Shown: positions 7,900 through 17,242 of the stretch, piece by piece | Position numbering within the stretch: the stretch's first letter is position 1 | Layout of the letters: each line of letters opens with the position of its first letter | DNA from: Deltaproteobacteria bacterium | Lineage (GTDB): Bacteria > Myxococcota_A > Polyangia > Polyangiales > Houyiibacteriaceae | Reading direction: 5' to 3' | NCBI GenBank assembly: GCA_017644045.1 | Contig: JAEPMI010000009.1 | Span: 310,001-374,000 of the forward strand | DNA length: 64,000 bases | The notes under the pieces: model-generated | Told to the model about the DNA's origin: nothing | What the model saw: only the letters and a program-made list of their open reading frames with translations | The model's database searches: none | Translations under genes and position numbers: made by a program

Positions 7900-8229
7900 T
7901 CAGCGCACGTTGGTGCGCATCGGCGAGGGCGGAGGCTCCGGCTCCTCTTCTTCGGTCTCGTCCTCGGGCTCCTCGACCGGCGGCAGATCGTCTCCGACCG
8001 GGTTGGCCGTCTCCACCGGAGGCCGCTCGTGCATCACCGCGACGTTCCCCGTCGGCGGGGGATGATGCGGCGGCGGGCTGTCGGTGACCGGCGCCTCTTC
8101 CCCTTCGGGCGGGAGCGCGACGTTCATGGTCGCGTCATCGTTGTCCGGTCCACACGCCGTCCCGAGGAGACCCGGCACGAGGAGCGCGCCCGAGAGCGCG
8201 AAGCGAAGCGGTCTGCGCTTCTTCGACAC
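7900..8229 (-). CDS. Small Pro/Glu-rich lipoprotein
   Basis: 109 residues from a GTG start. The signal peptide ends LLGTAC, a lipobox. The mature part is low-complexity, rich in Pro, Glu and Asp (for example PPVEEPEDETEEEEPEPPP), and likely disordered. Its start codon abuts the stop of the lipoprotein gene at 8230-8679, so the two form an operon. No recognised domain; function unknown. Confidence 0.7.
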   Translation of the reverse strand: MSKKRRPLRFALSGALLVPGLLGTACGPDNDDATMNVALPPEGEEAPVTDSPPPHHPPPTGNVAVMHERPPVETANPVGDDLPPVEEPEDETEEEEPEPPPSPMRTNVR

Positions 8230-8679
8230 CTAGACCCGGTCCGCGACCTGCTGGACCGTGTCCTGGGCGACCGGCTTGATCGCCTTGCTCCGCATCGTGA
8301 CCGACTCGGTCTCGAAGGTCTTGAGCACCGCTCCATCCGGCCCGACGACCGTGGTCTGCGTGTGCATCCGGCTCGGTCCCCAGTTCGACCAGCGGATCGA
8401 CGTGATCACGACGTTGACCGTGGCGCCTCCGGGCTGGCCGGTCCCGAGGCTGAGCGCGAGGACCCGCTCCATCTCCGGCGCGACCTGGTACTTCTGGAGC
8501 ACGCGCACCATCTTCGCGTCCAGCGCGGGCGACTCGGACACTGTGACCACGCTGATGGGCATGTTCGCGGCCACGCTCCCCGGCATGCTCGCCGGAGTGA
8601 CCGGGGCCAGTCTGAACCCACCGCACCCCGCCAGGAGCACCAGGGCCAGCAAGGGCATCATCATCGTACGTACGCGCAT
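8230..8679 (-). CDS. Lipoprotein of unknown function
   Basis: 149 residues. The ATG at 8679 is preceded by GAGGAGG at ideal spacing and gives the signal MRVRTMMMPLLALVLLAGCG, with lipobox LAGC. The mature protein has mixed alpha/beta composition (VSESPALDAKMVRVLQKY, ATVNVVITSIRWSNWGPS) and is somewhat like small envelope lipoproteins of the DUF4410 kind, but the match is not secure. Upstream of and coupled to the 7900-8229 gene; divergent from the FHA kinase gene. Confidence 0.75.
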   Translation of the reverse strand: MRVRTMMMPLLALVLLAGCGGFRLAPVTPASMPGSVAANMPISVVTVSESPALDAKMVRVLQKYQVAPEMERVLALSLGTGQPGGATVNVVITSIRWSNWGPSRMHTQTTVVGPDGAVLKTFETESVTMRSKAIKPVAQDTVQQVADRV

Positions 8680-8769
8680 CGTTCCTCCTCGTCGGCGGAG
8701 AGGTAACCACGCGAAACATCCCGCTGACAACGCACTAAAGCTTCCGCAGCGCGGTCCGTACTGTCGAGC

Positions 8770-10305
8770 ATGGCAGGGAAACCGACGGCCAGGTCCACGG
8801 AGGGCCTCGAGGGACGAGCCTGCGTCGTCGTCCTCGAAGGGGATCGCCCCGGTCGACGGATGTGCTTCGAGGGGGAGCTCGTGGTCGGGCGAGGCAACGA
8901 CGCCACCCTCGCAGTGATGGGCACCAAGGTCTCCCGACGGCACGCGGCCCTCCGCTTCCTGCCCGCCGAGCGGACCTGGGTGCTCGAGGACCTGGGCTCC
9001 AAGAACGGCACCTTCATCGGGAGCGATCGGGTCGATCGCTGCGCCATCGGCTACGGCGACCGCTTTCGCGTCGGCGGCACCCTTCTCCTCTTCACACACT
9101 ACGACCGCATGGAGGAGCGGCTCCAGCGGCAGCGGAAGCTCGAGGTCGCCAGTCGGATGGGCGCAGGAGTCGCCCACGACTTCAACAACCTGTTGAGCAT
9201 CATCGCGAGCTCGCTCGACTACATCGACAACCGCCCGCCGGGGGCGAGCCTCGACGAACCGGACGTCAGGGCCTGCCATTCGGACATCCGAACGGCCATC
9301 GAGCGCGCGACCGAGCTGACGGACCAGCTGCTCGGCTTCGCGCGCGGACAGGAGGAGCCGCTGGCCGCCCTGAGCGCGGCGGAGGTCCTGCGCGAGGTCG
9401 CGACGCTGGTCGGCCGCTCCCTCGACGACCGCATCACGCTCCGAACCCGGATCGGAGACGAGGCCCGCATCTACGGCCGCCAAGGCCAGCTGCACCAGGC
9501 CCTGACGAACCTCTGCATGAACGCGCGGGACGCGATGCTGCCGGATGGCGGCGAGCTCCACCTCGAGGTCGACCTCGACATCGGCTTCACCGACGATCCG
9601 CGGATCGGCTCACCGCACGTGCGCATCAGCGTTCGCGACACCGGCTGCGGGATCGACGCCGCGACCCGCGACCGGCTCTTCGAGCCCTTCTTCACCACCA
9701 AGGGCCGGCGCGGCACCGGTCTGGGCCTGGCCAACGTGCTCGAAGCCATGATCGACCACGGCGGCACGGTGGAGGTCGAGACCAAGCTCGGCAAGGGCAC
9801 GGAGTTCACGCTCCGCTTTCCGACCGCCGCGACCGCGAGCCGAGTCTTCGCCGGCGGCGCGCCCATGGCCCGGAAGGACCCGAGCTGGCCCATCTGCGTG
9901 CTGGTCGCGGACGACGAGCCCACCAGCCGCAGGAGCATGGGTCGGGTGGTCGAGCATCTGGGCCACCAGGCCATCCAGGCCGCGGACGGTGAGGAGGTGC
10001 TCCAGCTCCTGCAGGACCACCAACGGATCAACCTCGTGATCCTCGACTACGAGATGCCGAACATGGACGGCGAGCTCTGCTTCGCCCAGATCCGCGAGCG
10101 CTACCCGGAGCTCCGCGTGGCCTTCGCCAGCGGGTCGCTCACCAACGACCTTCGCGAACGGCTCCGAAGCGATGGCGCAGTCGCCGTCTTCGACAAGCCC
10201 TTCGAGGTGCGTGAGCTGGAGATGCTCCTCGACCGTGTCAGCGAGGTGCTCCGCTCGGCGCACACCACCAACGTGTTCGACGCGACCGAAGTGGAGCGGC
10301 GCTAG
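8770..10305 (+). CDS. FHA-domain hybrid histidine kinase with C-terminal receiver
   Basis: 511 residues. An N-terminal FHA domain (VVGRGNDATL, KVSRRHAALRF, EDLGSKNGTFI) should bind phosphothreonine partners. It is followed by a histidine kinase core with GAGVAHDFNN (phospho-acceptor H136), an N box (LTNLCMNARDAM) and G boxes (DTGCGID, GTGLGLANVLEAM). The C-terminus is a receiver (VLVADDEP, LVILDYEMPNMDG with the Asp acceptor, AVFDKPFE). The layout links Ser/Thr kinase signalling to a phosphorelay in one cytoplasmic protein; there is no membrane segment. The partner is unknown. Confidence 0.92.
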   Translation: MAGKPTARSTEGLEGRACVVVLEGDRPGRRMCFEGELVVGRGNDATLAVMGTKVSRRHAALRFLPAERTWVLEDLGSKNGTFIGSDRVDRCAIGYGDRFRVGGTLLLFTHYDRMEERLQRQRKLEVASRMGAGVAHDFNNLLSIIASSLDYIDNRPPGASLDEPDVRACHSDIRTAIERATELTDQLLGFARGQEEPLAALSAAEVLREVATLVGRSLDDRITLRTRIGDEARIYGRQGQLHQALTNLCMNARDAMLPDGGELHLEVDLDIGFTDDPRIGSPHVRISVRDTGCGIDAATRDRLFEPFFTTKGRRGTGLGLANVLEAMIDHGGTVEVETKLGKGTEFTLRFPTAATASRVFAGGAPMARKDPSWPICVLVADDEPTSRRSMGRVVEHLGHQAIQAADGEEVLQLLQDHQRINLVILDYEMPNMDGELCFAQIRERYPELRVAFASGSLTNDLRERLRSDGAVAVFDKPFEVRELEMLLDRVSEVLRSAHTTNVFDATEVERR

Positions 10306-10316
10306 CGCGTGATCCG

Positions 10317-10712
10317 TCAGACGGTCATCGGAGGCGGCACGAAGGGTCCGGGTACCGCCACGAGACACTCGCCGCCTTCCCACCAGCCGCCGACCAGCTC
10401 GCAGCACTCCTCCGTCTCCGGTGGGGTGCCGAAGGGGTCGGTGGGGCAGGTGTACATGTCTGGCTCGTCGGGGCCGAGGTCGCGACCCAGATCGCGACCG
10501 AGGTCCACGATCGGGCTGCCGAGATCCCGCGGCGGGGGCGGCGGGGTGTCGGCATCGACGAGGATCGGTCCGCCGTCGCGCGTGCTCGCGTCCACGCCGA
10601 TCTGATGGCTATCGCCACAACCGGGGCCGGCCATCGCCAACCCGAGGGTCACGACCTGGGCGGCCCGCAGCGCGCGGCGCCGGGCCTTCTTGCGGAGGTC
10701 TTCGTCGCTCAT
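10317..10712 (-). CDS. Small lipoprotein with RD/GRDLG linker
   Basis: 131 residues, starting MSDEDLRKKARRRALRAAQV with the lipobox-like AMAGPGC after a long basic N region. The central part is the Asp/Pro/Arg-rich linker common in exported proteins of this group (PPPPPRDLGSPIVDLGRDLG). The C-terminal CPTDPFGTPPETEECCELVG carries three Cys. Its stop lies only 12 bp from the convergent FHA-kinase stop. Function unknown. Confidence 0.68.
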   Translation of the reverse strand: MSDEDLRKKARRRALRAAQVVTLGLAMAGPGCGDSHQIGVDASTRDGGPILVDADTPPPPPRDLGSPIVDLGRDLGRDLGPDEPDMYTCPTDPFGTPPETEECCELVGGWWEGGECLVAVPGPFVPPPMTV

Positions 10713-10805
10713 GGCCCACCAGGGTAGCAAGAAGCGTGCGGTCTTGCGTTCGGCGAAAGTCCAACGATTTCGGGCGGACCTGGTGTGCCGGATCGTGCCG
10801 CTGCG

Positions 10806-12215
10806 TCAGAACATCAAGGAAGAGCCGATGAAGATGTAGAGCTCGTGGAACTGCACGTCGACGAGCTCGCCCGGACTGGGAATCGGAAGCTCACCCGTGC
10901 TGAAGTCGATGCGCGACTGCCTCGATTCGCCCGTCCCATAGGCATAGCGGACGGCGACGGTAGTTCGGAACACGAGAGTCTCGGCGTGCTCGCCTTCCCT
11001 GAGCCCGACCGGTGTATCGGTCCGAATGCCGAGCGTGCCGCCATAGTAGTCGACCCGATAGTCCGTGAGTCCGCTGGTGGGGGTCGGCGCGGCGCTGCGG
11101 TCCGTGAACACGCCCGCACCCAGAGCGAGGGTGTCGTTGATGGGGATGAGCGTGCCCGCTCGGAGGTTCCACACGCTGGTGCGGTCGACGAGGTAGTCGG
11201 GGTCCGGGTCACCGGGCCGGCGGACGTCCAGGGTCCGGAGCGGAGGGCTGTAGTCGAAGCCGAGACCGATCTTCACGCCACCGAGCAGCAGTCCGGCGCC
11301 GAGCATGAGCCGCATCGGCTCCAACTGCCCGACGCCTGCGGCGGGCCTCGAGGGCTGATAGATGCTGGTCGTCGCGCCCGTGAGCTCGTTCGTCATCGGA
11401 TCGAGCACCTGAACGCCCGCCTGGATCAGGGTCGAGTCGTCCGGGTTGTCCTTGAGCAGAAGCATGGGCAGCCGGACGTTCAGCCCGAGCTGGAGCCACT
11501 CCGTGGGATGGACCTGCGCGCCGATGTGCGCGGCCAAGGCCCAGCGATCGGAGTCGTTGAGCGCGGCCGCCGTGAGATCGATGCGCTCGTCGTCCGGGCT
11601 GGCGATGCTGGCGCCGATGGAGGCACTGTCGTTGGCGCCGTCGTAGACCACGAACACCGAGGCGCCGAGCTTGAGCGCCCCGCCGAGCAGCTCGAACCCG
11701 AGCCCACCGCCGAGGTGGTAGCGGGTCTCGGCGATGTCGATGTCGATCAGGGTCGTGGTCGTGGACCCACCCACTGCCGGCGATGCGTCGGACACGTTCA
11801 GGCGGATCACCTCGTCCCGGCTGGTGAAGAAGCCCGCGCCGAGGGTGACCTTGCCGAAGCGGCGGGCGTAGACCGCGGCGGGCGCGATCGTCGTGGCTCG
11901 GGAGCCATCGAGCTCGGCCGGCAGCTCGACGTTCCCCATGTCGCCAGGAACGACCACCACCACGCCGTCCGGCACCAGCCGCCGCTGGTAGGCGACCCCG
12001 GAGAGGGTGAGGTCGTACTGGCTCCGGTGGATGCTGCCGAGGCCGGCGGGGTTGTACCAGACCATCCCCGCCCCCTGACCGAGAGCGACCACCGCACCGC
12101 CCATCAGCGCCGCTTCGCCGCTCATGAAGTAGGTGTCGTCGTTGCCGGCGTGGGCGACCGTGGGAAGCGCGGTCAGCGTGGCCAGCGCCACCATCGAGCG
12201 AATCATGCGACTCAT
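10806..12215 (-). CDS. FadL/OmpP1-type outer-membrane transport protein
   Basis: 469 residues with a Sec signal (SMVALATLTALPTVAHA, cleavage near residue 23). The mature N-terminus carries the family hallmark GEAALMGGAVVALGQGAGMVWYNPAGL, where FadL proteins have the NPAG plug segment. The remainder is alternating amphipathic strands ending in an aromatic, VQFHELYIFIGSSLMF, as expected for a barrel inserted by BamA. Likely role: uptake of hydrophobic compounds. No adjacent fatty-acid genes. Confidence 0.82.
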   Translation of the reverse strand: MSRMIRSMVALATLTALPTVAHAGNDDTYFMSGEAALMGGAVVALGQGAGMVWYNPAGLGSIHRSQYDLTLSGVAYQRRLVPDGVVVVVPGDMGNVELPAELDGSRATTIAPAAVYARRFGKVTLGAGFFTSRDEVIRLNVSDASPAVGGSTTTTLIDIDIAETRYHLGGGLGFELLGGALKLGASVFVVYDGANDSASIGASIASPDDERIDLTAAALNDSDRWALAAHIGAQVHPTEWLQLGLNVRLPMLLLKDNPDDSTLIQAGVQVLDPMTNELTGATTSIYQPSRPAAGVGQLEPMRLMLGAGLLLGGVKIGLGFDYSPPLRTLDVRRPGDPDPDYLVDRTSVWNLRAGTLIPINDTLALGAGVFTDRSAAPTPTSGLTDYRVDYYGGTLGIRTDTPVGLREGEHAETLVFRTTVAVRYAYGTGESRQSRIDFSTGELPIPSPGELVDVQFHELYIFIGSSLMF

Positions 12216-12281
12216 GCGTCAACGCCCCCTCGGCGTGCCGCCAGATACCACGTGCCGATTCGCCATGTAGACTTCCCCGCC

Positions 12282-13133
12282 ATGGCCAAGCTCCGCCTCG
12301 ATGTCGGCCCCGGTCCGCTGCGCGCGGAGCACGATCGACTGCTCCGCACCGCCCTTCGCCGCGGCGACACCGACCCGGAGGGCGCGCTCGCCGAAGGCTC
12401 GCTCGAAGGGACCTACTCGGAGCGGGCGCTCCAGCTCGCCCGGAACACCTGGCGCCAGCGGATGGTCCACGAGCACCACAGCGCGGCCGTGTTCGCCCGC
12501 CTGCTCCCCCAGCTCATGGCCGCGGCGGCGACCCTCGAGCACAAGACCACCGTGCTCCGAATGGCGATGGACGAGCTGCGCCACGCGAGCCTCTGCGCCG
12601 GTGTGGTGACCCTCCTCGGCGGCGAGGCAGAGGTGGAGACCGATCTGACGACCCAGCCGCTGCCCGAGCACGCGGATGGCGACCCGGTCGAGGCCTGCCT
12701 GCGGAACGTGATGTTCGTCGGCTGCCTGAGCGAGACGGTCTCCATCGCGCTGCTCACCGAAGAGCGTGAGCTCACCCGGGAGCCGGTCATCGAGCGGGTC
12801 GTGGCCCAGCTCGCGGCCGACGAGGTGCTCCACGCGAAGCTCGGCTGGAGCTACCTGGCCGCGACCTGGCCCGAGCTGAGCGACGACGCGAAGGAGCGGA
12901 CGGAGCGCTACCTGCCGATCGCGTTCGGCTACCTCCGCGAGAAGATGCACGGAGCGATGCCGCTCGGCGCGAAGGTCGAAGGCGAGCTGAAGGAGGAGCT
13001 CGAGGCACTCGGCGTCATGGCCTCCGAGGAAGGCCGCGAGCTCTTCGCGGCGACCGTCGAAGCCGTGATCGTGCCGCGACTCGAGGACCACGGACTCCCC
13101 GCGCGCGAGGCGTGGGCGACCACGCTCGCCTGA
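12282..13133 (+). CDS. Ferritin-like di-iron domain protein
   Basis: 283 residues, all helical. Metal-ligand motifs of a ferritin-like four-helix bundle are visible: HEHHSAAVFARLL, MDELRHASLC, LSETVSIAL and ADEVLHAKLGW (two ExxH-type helices). No signal peptide, so cytoplasmic. Proteins of this kind in myxobacteria are annotated only as ferritin-like; an oxidase/oxygenase role is possible. Its stop codon abuts the stop of the convergent TerB-like gene with no base between. Confidence 0.8.
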   Translation: MAKLRLDVGPGPLRAEHDRLLRTALRRGDTDPEGALAEGSLEGTYSERALQLARNTWRQRMVHEHHSAAVFARLLPQLMAAAATLEHKTTVLRMAMDELRHASLCAGVVTLLGGEAEVETDLTTQPLPEHADGDPVEACLRNVMFVGCLSETVSIALLTEERELTREPVIERVVAQLAADEVLHAKLGWSYLAATWPELSDDAKERTERYLPIAFGYLREKMHGAMPLGAKVEGELKEELEALGVMASEEGRELFAATVEAVIVPRLEDHGLPAREAWATTLA

Positions 13134-13490
13134 CTACTCGTCCTCGTCGGGCAGGCCGATCGGGACCCGCAGCGCGTTGCCGATGGCGGTGACCAAGTCG
13201 CGCTCCGCCTTCCCGACCTCGCCGTCGGCGAGGACCGCCTTGCGGACCGTCTGGATCAGCAGCTGGCGGTGCCCGTGCGGAACCGACTCGACGTCGATCT
13301 CCTCGAGGCGCGGTCGGGCGTGCAGGAGCGCCGCCGCCTGGTCCATCTCTTCCTTGTCGAGGTCGAGCTCCAGGATCACGTCCGTGAGCAGATCGATCTC
13401 CTCCGGCGCCGCCTCGCCATCGGCCCAGATGGCGGCGGTGAGAACCTCGAAGAGCTTGTCCCGCTCCGCGCGGGTCAGATCCTTGATCAT
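13134..13490 (-). CDS. TerB-like protein
   Basis: 118 residues, all helical, with two acidic repeats (AAIWADGEAAPEEIDLLTDV and VLADGEVGKAERDLVTAIG), matching the TerB/TerB-like fold named for tellurite resistance. The acidic loops may bind metal. No other ter gene is present, so a tellurite role should not be assumed. Starts at the ATG at 13490 next to the divergent lipoprotein gene. Confidence 0.8.
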   Translation of the reverse strand: MIKDLTRAERDKLFEVLTAAIWADGEAAPEEIDLLTDVILELDLDKEEMDQAAALLHARPRLEEIDVESVPHGHRQLLIQTVRKAVLADGEVGKAERDLVTAIGNALRVPIGLPDEDE

Positions 13491-13580
13491 GGGCGGGACC
13501 CTACCACCTCCCGGCCGGATGGCTCTGCTCTGAATGACGGGCACTCCGGTCCGTCTCTCACTATGATGAGAGCTACTTCG

Positions 13581-14789
13581 ATGCGTACCTCGCTCGCGTT
13601 CGCGTGCCTCCTCGCCGCCTGTGGCGGCACCCCCGAATACCGGCTCGGCTTCGGCGGCGAGTCCGAGGAGCTGGGGTCGGTTCGGATCAGCGACCGGGCC
13701 CTCGAGCGGATCGAGGTGGAGAACACCGGCCTGCAGGCGGTGACGATCGAGGCGGTCGCCCTGACCAACGGCCATGGCGGGGTCCTGAGCATCGACGAGT
13801 CCGCGACCGGCTGCGTGCCGGGTCAGCGAGTGGCCGCGGGCGAGCACTGCATCCTGGCCGTCGCCTTCGAGCCCGCCAACGACGTGACCTACCGCGACGC
13901 GCTCCACGTCGACTACCGACCGACCGAGGGTGGCGGGGACGCGCTGCGGGCGACGCTCCGGATCCGTGGCACCGGGCTGCTCGACTGCACCGTGAGCGAC
14001 GAGCTCTCAGCCTCGTTCGCCGAGGGCGTGGCCGACGCCGAGGCCCAGATCGAGACCGACATCGCGGAGGCCACCGCGGCCGCCGCAGCGCTGACCCGAG
14101 ACGACGGCTACGCGGACGGCTACGACCCGGCCTATGGCTCGGCGTACGGCCGCGCGTACGACGACGGCTACGGCGATGGCCTCCTCGAAGGCTACGACGA
14201 CGGCTACGCCGAAGGCGCGTCGGCAGAGGCCTGCCGCGACGGCGAGCTCGATGGCTACGCCGATGGCGCGAACGCCGGCCTCCTCGACGGTGAGGAGGAC
14301 GGCGCCATCGATGGCGACTTCGACGGCTACGACGAGGGGTACGCCGACGGCTTTTATGACGGCGAGACCGATGGGTGTGGCTTTGCCGCCAAGATCGACC
14401 CGGACCCCAGCCTCCCGGGCAAGTGCGTGGACCAGGGCTACGCGGCCACCTACTCCCGGAGCCACTACGACCGGGCGTTCGCCGAGGCGCTCGCCGCCAA
14501 CGCCGCGTACCAGGAGGGCCTCGCCGAGGGGCGGCGCGCCGGCGACACCGACGGCCGGAGCGAGGGTCGTGCGGTGGGGTACGCCGACGGCTACCGCGAT
14601 GGCGCCGACCAGGGCTTCGTCGACGGAGACGCCGACCAGTACGACGCCTGCTACCTGCCCGCCTTCGACGCGGGCTACGAGGACGGCTACCTCGACGGCT
14701 ACGACATCGGCTACTGGTCGTTCTACGACGTCGCCTACGAAGACGGCTACGCGGTCGGCTACGACGACGGCTTCTGGGTCTGCGGCTGA
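13581..14789 (+). CDS. Lipoprotein with Ig-like domain and long GX3 (DGY) repeats
   Basis: 402 residues from the ATG at 13581 (in-frame ATGs at 13563 and 13566 are alternatives). Signal MRTSLAFACLLAACGG gives a lipidated Cys. Residues about 20-140 resemble a choice-of-anchor-D/HYDIN-like beta domain (RIEVENTGLQAVTIEAVALT, HCILAVAFEPANDV). From about residue 175 the protein is a Gly-every-four-residues array (DGYADGYDPAYGSAYGRAY, EGYDDGYAEG, DGYLDGYDIGYW), split by a short non-repeat part (KIDPDPSLPGKCV). GX3 arrays are known from Yae1 (deca-GX3) and FliH, but not as a long exported array. The 3' end overlaps the convergent MATE gene by 31 bp. Confidence 0.82.
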   Translation: MRTSLAFACLLAACGGTPEYRLGFGGESEELGSVRISDRALERIEVENTGLQAVTIEAVALTNGHGGVLSIDESATGCVPGQRVAAGEHCILAVAFEPANDVTYRDALHVDYRPTEGGGDALRATLRIRGTGLLDCTVSDELSASFAEGVADAEAQIETDIAEATAAAAALTRDDGYADGYDPAYGSAYGRAYDDGYGDGLLEGYDDGYAEGASAEACRDGELDGYADGANAGLLDGEEDGAIDGDFDGYDEGYADGFYDGETDGCGFAAKIDPDPSLPGKCVDQGYAATYSRSHYDRAFAEALAANAAYQEGLAEGRRAGDTDGRSEGRAVGYADGYRDGADQGFVDGDADQYDACYLPAFDAGYEDGYLDGYDIGYWSFYDVAYEDGYAVGYDDGFWVCG

Positions 14790-16105
14790 GCGATCCGCGG
14801 GTAGTAGCGGAGGAGCGTCAGCGAGCGCGCCAGGTAGTGAGCGTGGAGGCTCGCCCACAGGCCGTGGTTCCCCCAGGGCCGGAGGAGCCACCAAGCGCCG
14901 AGGAAGAGCGCGAGCGATGCCAGCGAGGCGTTGCGCATCTCGGCGGTGCGGGTGGCACCGATGAAGATACCGTCGAGCTGAAAAGCCCAGACCCCGACGA
15001 AGGGAGCAGCGGCCGACCAGAAGAGGTACTCGCCCGCCGCGAGCCGCGCGGACTCGTCGACGATCATCCAGCGGATGAAGGTGTCGCCGAAGACCAGCAG
15101 AAGCAGCGAGATGACCAGCGCGAGACCTGCTGCCCAGAGGGTGGTGCGGCCGACGGCGGTTCGGATCGCCGAGGGGGAGGCCGCGCCGATGGCCCGACCG
15201 ACCAGGGCTTCGGCGGCGAAGGCCAGCCCATCCAGCACGTACGCGCTGACGTTGATGAACTGCATCAACACCGCGTTGGCCGCGAGCAGGACCTCACCCA
15301 TGCCGGCGCCCTGAGCCGTGAAGAAGGCGAAGGCGAAGACCAGCGCCAGCGAACGGATCATGATGTCGCTGCTCACGGCGAAGGTGCGCTTCAGGCGCTC
15401 CCGGTCGAGCACCCGCTCCCAGTCGAGTGAGCGGGAGCCGCGTCGACGGAGCACGACGAAGGCGACGCCCAGGCCCACGATGGCGGCGACCCACTCGGCG
15501 ATCAGCGTGCCGAGCGCGACCCCTTCGACGCCCCAATCGAAGCCGAGGACGAAGACGGCGTCGAGGGCCATGTTGGTGACGTTGAGCACGAGCTGCAGCC
15601 CGAGCCCGACGCCCGTGCGGCCGAGGCCCACGAACCAGCCGAGCAGGGCGTACGAGGTGAGTGCCGCGGGCGCGCTGTAGATCCGGTAGTCGAAGTAGAG
15701 CCCCGACAGCCGCTCGACCTGATCCGGCCCCTCGATGAGCGCGAACGAGACCCAGCGGATCGGCACCTGTAGCGCGATCAGCGCGACGCCACATCCGGCG
15801 GCCACCAGCAGCGCTCGGATGAGCCCGGCGCGGACCTCCCGCTCGTCGCCGGCGCCGAGGGCCTGCGCCGTCAGGCCGGTCGTGCCCATTCGGAGGAAGC
15901 CGAAGCCCCAGAAGACGAACGAGAAGATCAGCGCGCCGATGGCCACGGCGCCGACGTGGGCGGGGTCCGGGATGCGACCGACCACCGCGGTGTCCACCAC
16001 GCCGAGAAGCGGCGTGGACACGTTCGAGAGCATGATCGGGAGCGCCAGCGCGAGGATCTCGCGGTGCGTCGCGGGGCGGGCCCCCGGCCTGGTGTCGGCG
16101 CTCAC
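14759..16105 (-). CDS. MATE-family efflux transporter
   Basis: 448 residues with about 12 transmembrane helices in two similar halves, starting from a GTG. Typical MATE/DinF features: ALALPIMLSNVSTPLLGVVDTAVVGR in helix 1, GTTGLTAQALGAGD between helices 2 and 3, and a second-half DGLAFAAEALVGRAIGA. Members export cationic drugs or lipids using a proton or sodium gradient. It sits alone, convergent with the GX3 lipoprotein and divergent from the DUF457 gene. Confidence 0.9.
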   Translation of the reverse strand: MSADTRPGARPATHREILALALPIMLSNVSTPLLGVVDTAVVGRIPDPAHVGAVAIGALIFSFVFWGFGFLRMGTTGLTAQALGAGDEREVRAGLIRALLVAAGCGVALIALQVPIRWVSFALIEGPDQVERLSGLYFDYRIYSAPAALTSYALLGWFVGLGRTGVGLGLQLVLNVTNMALDAVFVLGFDWGVEGVALGTLIAEWVAAIVGLGVAFVVLRRRGSRSLDWERVLDRERLKRTFAVSSDIMIRSLALVFAFAFFTAQGAGMGEVLLAANAVLMQFINVSAYVLDGLAFAAEALVGRAIGAASPSAIRTAVGRTTLWAAGLALVISLLLLVFGDTFIRWMIVDESARLAAGEYLFWSAAAPFVGVWAFQLDGIFIGATRTAEMRNASLASLALFLGAWWLLRPWGNHGLWASLHAHYLARSLTLLRYYPRIAQPQTQKPSS

Positions 16106-16157
16106 GGCAGGAACGCAGCACGGTGACCCCCGGGCGGCAAGCCACTAGAGTCGCCCG

Positions 16158-17195
16158 GTGGACAGCTTCACCCAGATCGCGCTCGGAGCGACCATCGGCG
16201 AGGCCGGCTGGCGAAAGAAGCTCGGCGGGCGGGCGACGATCTGGGGCGGGTTCTGTGGGCTGATCCCAGATCTCGACATGGTCTTCGCCGCCGTCGACCC
16301 CTGGGCGGACCTCGTCTACCACCGGAGCTGGACCCACTCGCTGCTGGTGATCCCTTTCCTGGCCATCCCGGTGGGCTGGCTGGGCCACCGCTTCGGCAAG
16401 CGGAAAGGGACGATGGGGCAGTGGGTGCACCTCAGCTTCTGGGCGCTGGTCACCCATCCGCTCCTGGACCTGTTCACCTTCTTCGGGACCCAGCTCTTCT
16501 ATCCGGTCAGCGATCACCGCTTCGCCATCGATGGCGTGTCGATCGTCGACCTCTTCTACTCGCTACCGCTCCTGGCCGTGTGCCTGCTGGCGCTGAAGAA
16601 GGGACCGCCGCCGCGGTGGCGAAGGCGGATGGCGGGCTGGGTGCTCGCCGTGACCACGACCTACCTGCTCGTCGGCCACCTCACCATGCGCGTGGTGCGC
16701 GCCGAGGCGCTCGCCGAGCTCCGCGGTGAGGGCTTCGAGCCGGACGACATTCGGGCGCTGCCGACCTTCTTCAACGACCAGGCCTACCGGATCGTGGCTC
16801 GGCGCGGCGAGGGGGAGTTCCGACTGGGATACCGCTCGTACGCGGCCGGCGCCGGAACCGACTGGCTGACCGTCCGCTCGGTCGACGACCCGAGAGTCGA
16901 CCGGATCTGGGAAACCGAGCGAGGCCAGATCTTCCGCTGGTTCAGCGGTGGGCTGGTCGTGGTCCAGGAGCGCCCTGGCGAGCCCGATGTGCTCGAGCTG
17001 ATCGACCTCCGCTTCGGCGGAGTGACCTACCCGGTCGGGAAGCTCTTCGCGGCCTCGGCGACCTTCGACGGGGACGATGCTCCCGAAGTGGAGCGGATGC
17101 CCCAGGCGATCCCCCGGAACCTCGCCGAGGAAGCCGCAGCGCTGCTGGACGTCATCCAAACCGGTGACTCCGAGGCCTGGCCCCACCCGGACTGA
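16158..17195 (+). CDS. DUF457/YdjM-family membrane metal-dependent hydrolase
   Basis: 345 residues from a GTG start. The N-terminal half has the family markers MDSFTQIALGATIGEA, GLIPDLDM, HRSWTHSLLVIPF and LVTHPLLDLFTFFGTQ; these His/Asp residues are the presumed metal site within about four membrane helices. The C-terminal half is a soluble domain. The family (LexA-regulated YdjM in E. coli) has no settled substrate. No operon partner is clear. Confidence 0.85.
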   Translation: MDSFTQIALGATIGEAGWRKKLGGRATIWGGFCGLIPDLDMVFAAVDPWADLVYHRSWTHSLLVIPFLAIPVGWLGHRFGKRKGTMGQWVHLSFWALVTHPLLDLFTFFGTQLFYPVSDHRFAIDGVSIVDLFYSLPLLAVCLLALKKGPPPRWRRRMAGWVLAVTTTYLLVGHLTMRVVRAEALAELRGEGFEPDDIRALPTFFNDQAYRIVARRGEGEFRLGYRSYAAGAGTDWLTVRSVDDPRVDRIWETERGQIFRWFSGGLVVVQERPGEPDVLELIDLRFGGVTYPVGKLFAASATFDGDDAPEVERMPQAIPRNLAEEAAALLDVIQTGDSEAWPHPD

Positions 17196-17242
17196 GCGAA
17201 CACGATTGATCGGGCCCTCGGTTCACTGAGACCATCTCGCCC

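Noticed and set aside
8700-8745. Minus-strand promoter TTGTCA-17-GTTACC before the 8679 lipoprotein gene
   Set aside because: The -10 is poor; not strong enough to list in DNA this GC-rich.
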